DNA of 7,546 bases from CALFBG01 sp045110315 (GTDB taxonomy: Bacteria; Bacteroidota; Bacteroidia; Chitinophagales; Saprospiraceae), in the NCBI GenBank assembly GCA_045110315.1, contig JBGCFY010000267.1:1-7546 (forward strand), written 5' to 3'. Each line of letters begins with the position of its first letter. Within the stretch, counting starts at the first letter, position 1. Under the pieces are notes generated by a model. That model saw nothing but the letters and a program-made list of their open reading frames with translations. It was not told the origin of the DNA and ran no database searches. The position numbers and the translations under genes are program-made. Positions 7,266 through 7,546 of this stretch are shown here, piece after piece.

Positions 7266-7416
7266 AGAATTAAATCAACTAATAACTTGAAAGCCTTTTA
7301 AGCTTCTACTTCGTTAAAAAGCCTCGCCAATGCTCCGGCATTGTCTACGTTTTTTGCCTCGTTTAAGCTCAAAATTCTTTTCAACTTATTGCAAACTCAA
7401 TTTCCGCGAACTACTT
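7255..7416. repeat. 162-bp MITE-like element, long form, abutting the short copy
   Basis: The ends aagtagttcgc (7255-7265) and gcgaactactt (7406-7416) are perfect 11-bp inverted repeats. The whole unit is a loose palindrome: the two halves share blocks such as aataa-ttgaaa and tttt-agctt, and the centre is caatgc-tccg-gcattg (7328-7343). Bases 7306-7387 (82 bp) are absent from the adjacent short copy. An internal segment (7359-7375) matches 15/17 with 6739-6755 of the 167-bp palindrome, and both share an aagta-type terminal motif, so they look like one family. Confidence 0.7.
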
Positions 7417-7546
7417 AAGCACTACTTTTTCTCTACCATTATCCAACTGAAATTCCTGAGGCAAATTTTTCCAATTTTTTTTGTCACGTTTTATCTTTCC
7501 AGTGCTTCTATTAGTAAATCAACAAGAAATACACTTATTCGATTTT
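7411..7546 (-). other. Possible decayed or frameshifted 3' end of an upstream gene
   Basis: Two short minus-strand stretches look protein-like. One is open from the window edge to TAA at 7491-7493 and ends in VFLVDLLIEALER. The other is open from 7518 to TAG at 7411-7413 and ends in NLPQEFQLDNGREKVVLK. They overlap in different frames, and the second has an in-frame TGA at 7519-7521. That second stop codon lies inside the end of the long repeat element. Either the first is the true end of a gene entering from the right, or both are pieces of one gene broken by a frameshift. They are too short to name, and chance is a real alternative. Confidence 0.2.

Noticed and set aside
7328..7356. Stem caatgc/gcattg followed by a T-run on the plus strand, like an intrinsic terminator
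   Set aside because: The stem is only 6 bp and six other bases separate it from the T-run; it is better explained as the centre of the palindromic element, and no plus-strand gene precedes it.
7171..7420. CRISPR-like array
   Set aside because: There are only two long repeats, they abut without spacers and they carry inverted ends, so a MITE-like pair fits better.
7330..7546. Plus-strand frame from ATG 7330 running off the right edge (72 codons), with a hydrophobic patch
   Set aside because: It begins inside the palindromic centre of the repeat element, crosses the element end and is rich in F, S, I and L as expected from AT-rich antisense DNA; no family resemblance.

Overview
The window is filled mainly by the 5' part of one very large gene on the minus strand. 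It is a non-ribosomal peptide synthetase (NRPS) that starts with ATG at 6571 and is still open at base 1, where the window cuts it. The visible part is 2,190 codons. I read the frame at the start codon, at every catalytic core motif and at the left edge, and it is the same throughout with no break. Domain order is C1-A1-T1-C2-A2-T2-C3(partial): two complete elongation-type modules plus the first ~50 residues of a third condensation domain. No epimerase, methyltransferase, reductase or thioesterase domain is visible. The ten-residue specificity code of A1 reads DILQLGLIWK, a well-known glycine code. A2 reads DAEHCGEITK, which I cannot assign. The predicted product segment is therefore (acyl or upstream peptide)-Gly-X-..., with at least one more residue added beyond the window.

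The remaining ~975 bases (6572-7546) lie upstream of the gene. They are AT-rich and contain no convincing complete gene, but they are unusually structured. There is a 167-bp imperfect palindrome (6632-6798) close to the NRPS start. A second inverted repeat with 8-bp ends lies at 6816-6899, and a smaller one at 7085-7123. Two head-to-tail elements follow (7175-7254 and 7255-7416), with 11-bp inverted ends and near-identical sequence except for an 82-bp segment present in only one. The 167-bp palindrome and the 162-bp element resemble each other in size, in terminal motif and in an internal 15/17-bp match. I infer that they belong to one family of MITE-like (non-autonomous, palindromic) repeats. 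The last ~135 bases hold short protein-like minus-strand stretches interrupted by stops, possibly the decayed end of an upstream gene.

Organism: low GC, no Shine-Dalgarno sequence before the start, a TAnnTTTG-type hexamer upstream, and condensation-domain wording (LWFxDQLEGSxxYH) that I associate with Bacteroidota suggest a marine or gliding-type Bacteroidota member. This is an inference, and other NRPS-rich low-GC bacteria are not excluded. No RNA genes, CRISPR array, transposase gene or prophage functions were seen.
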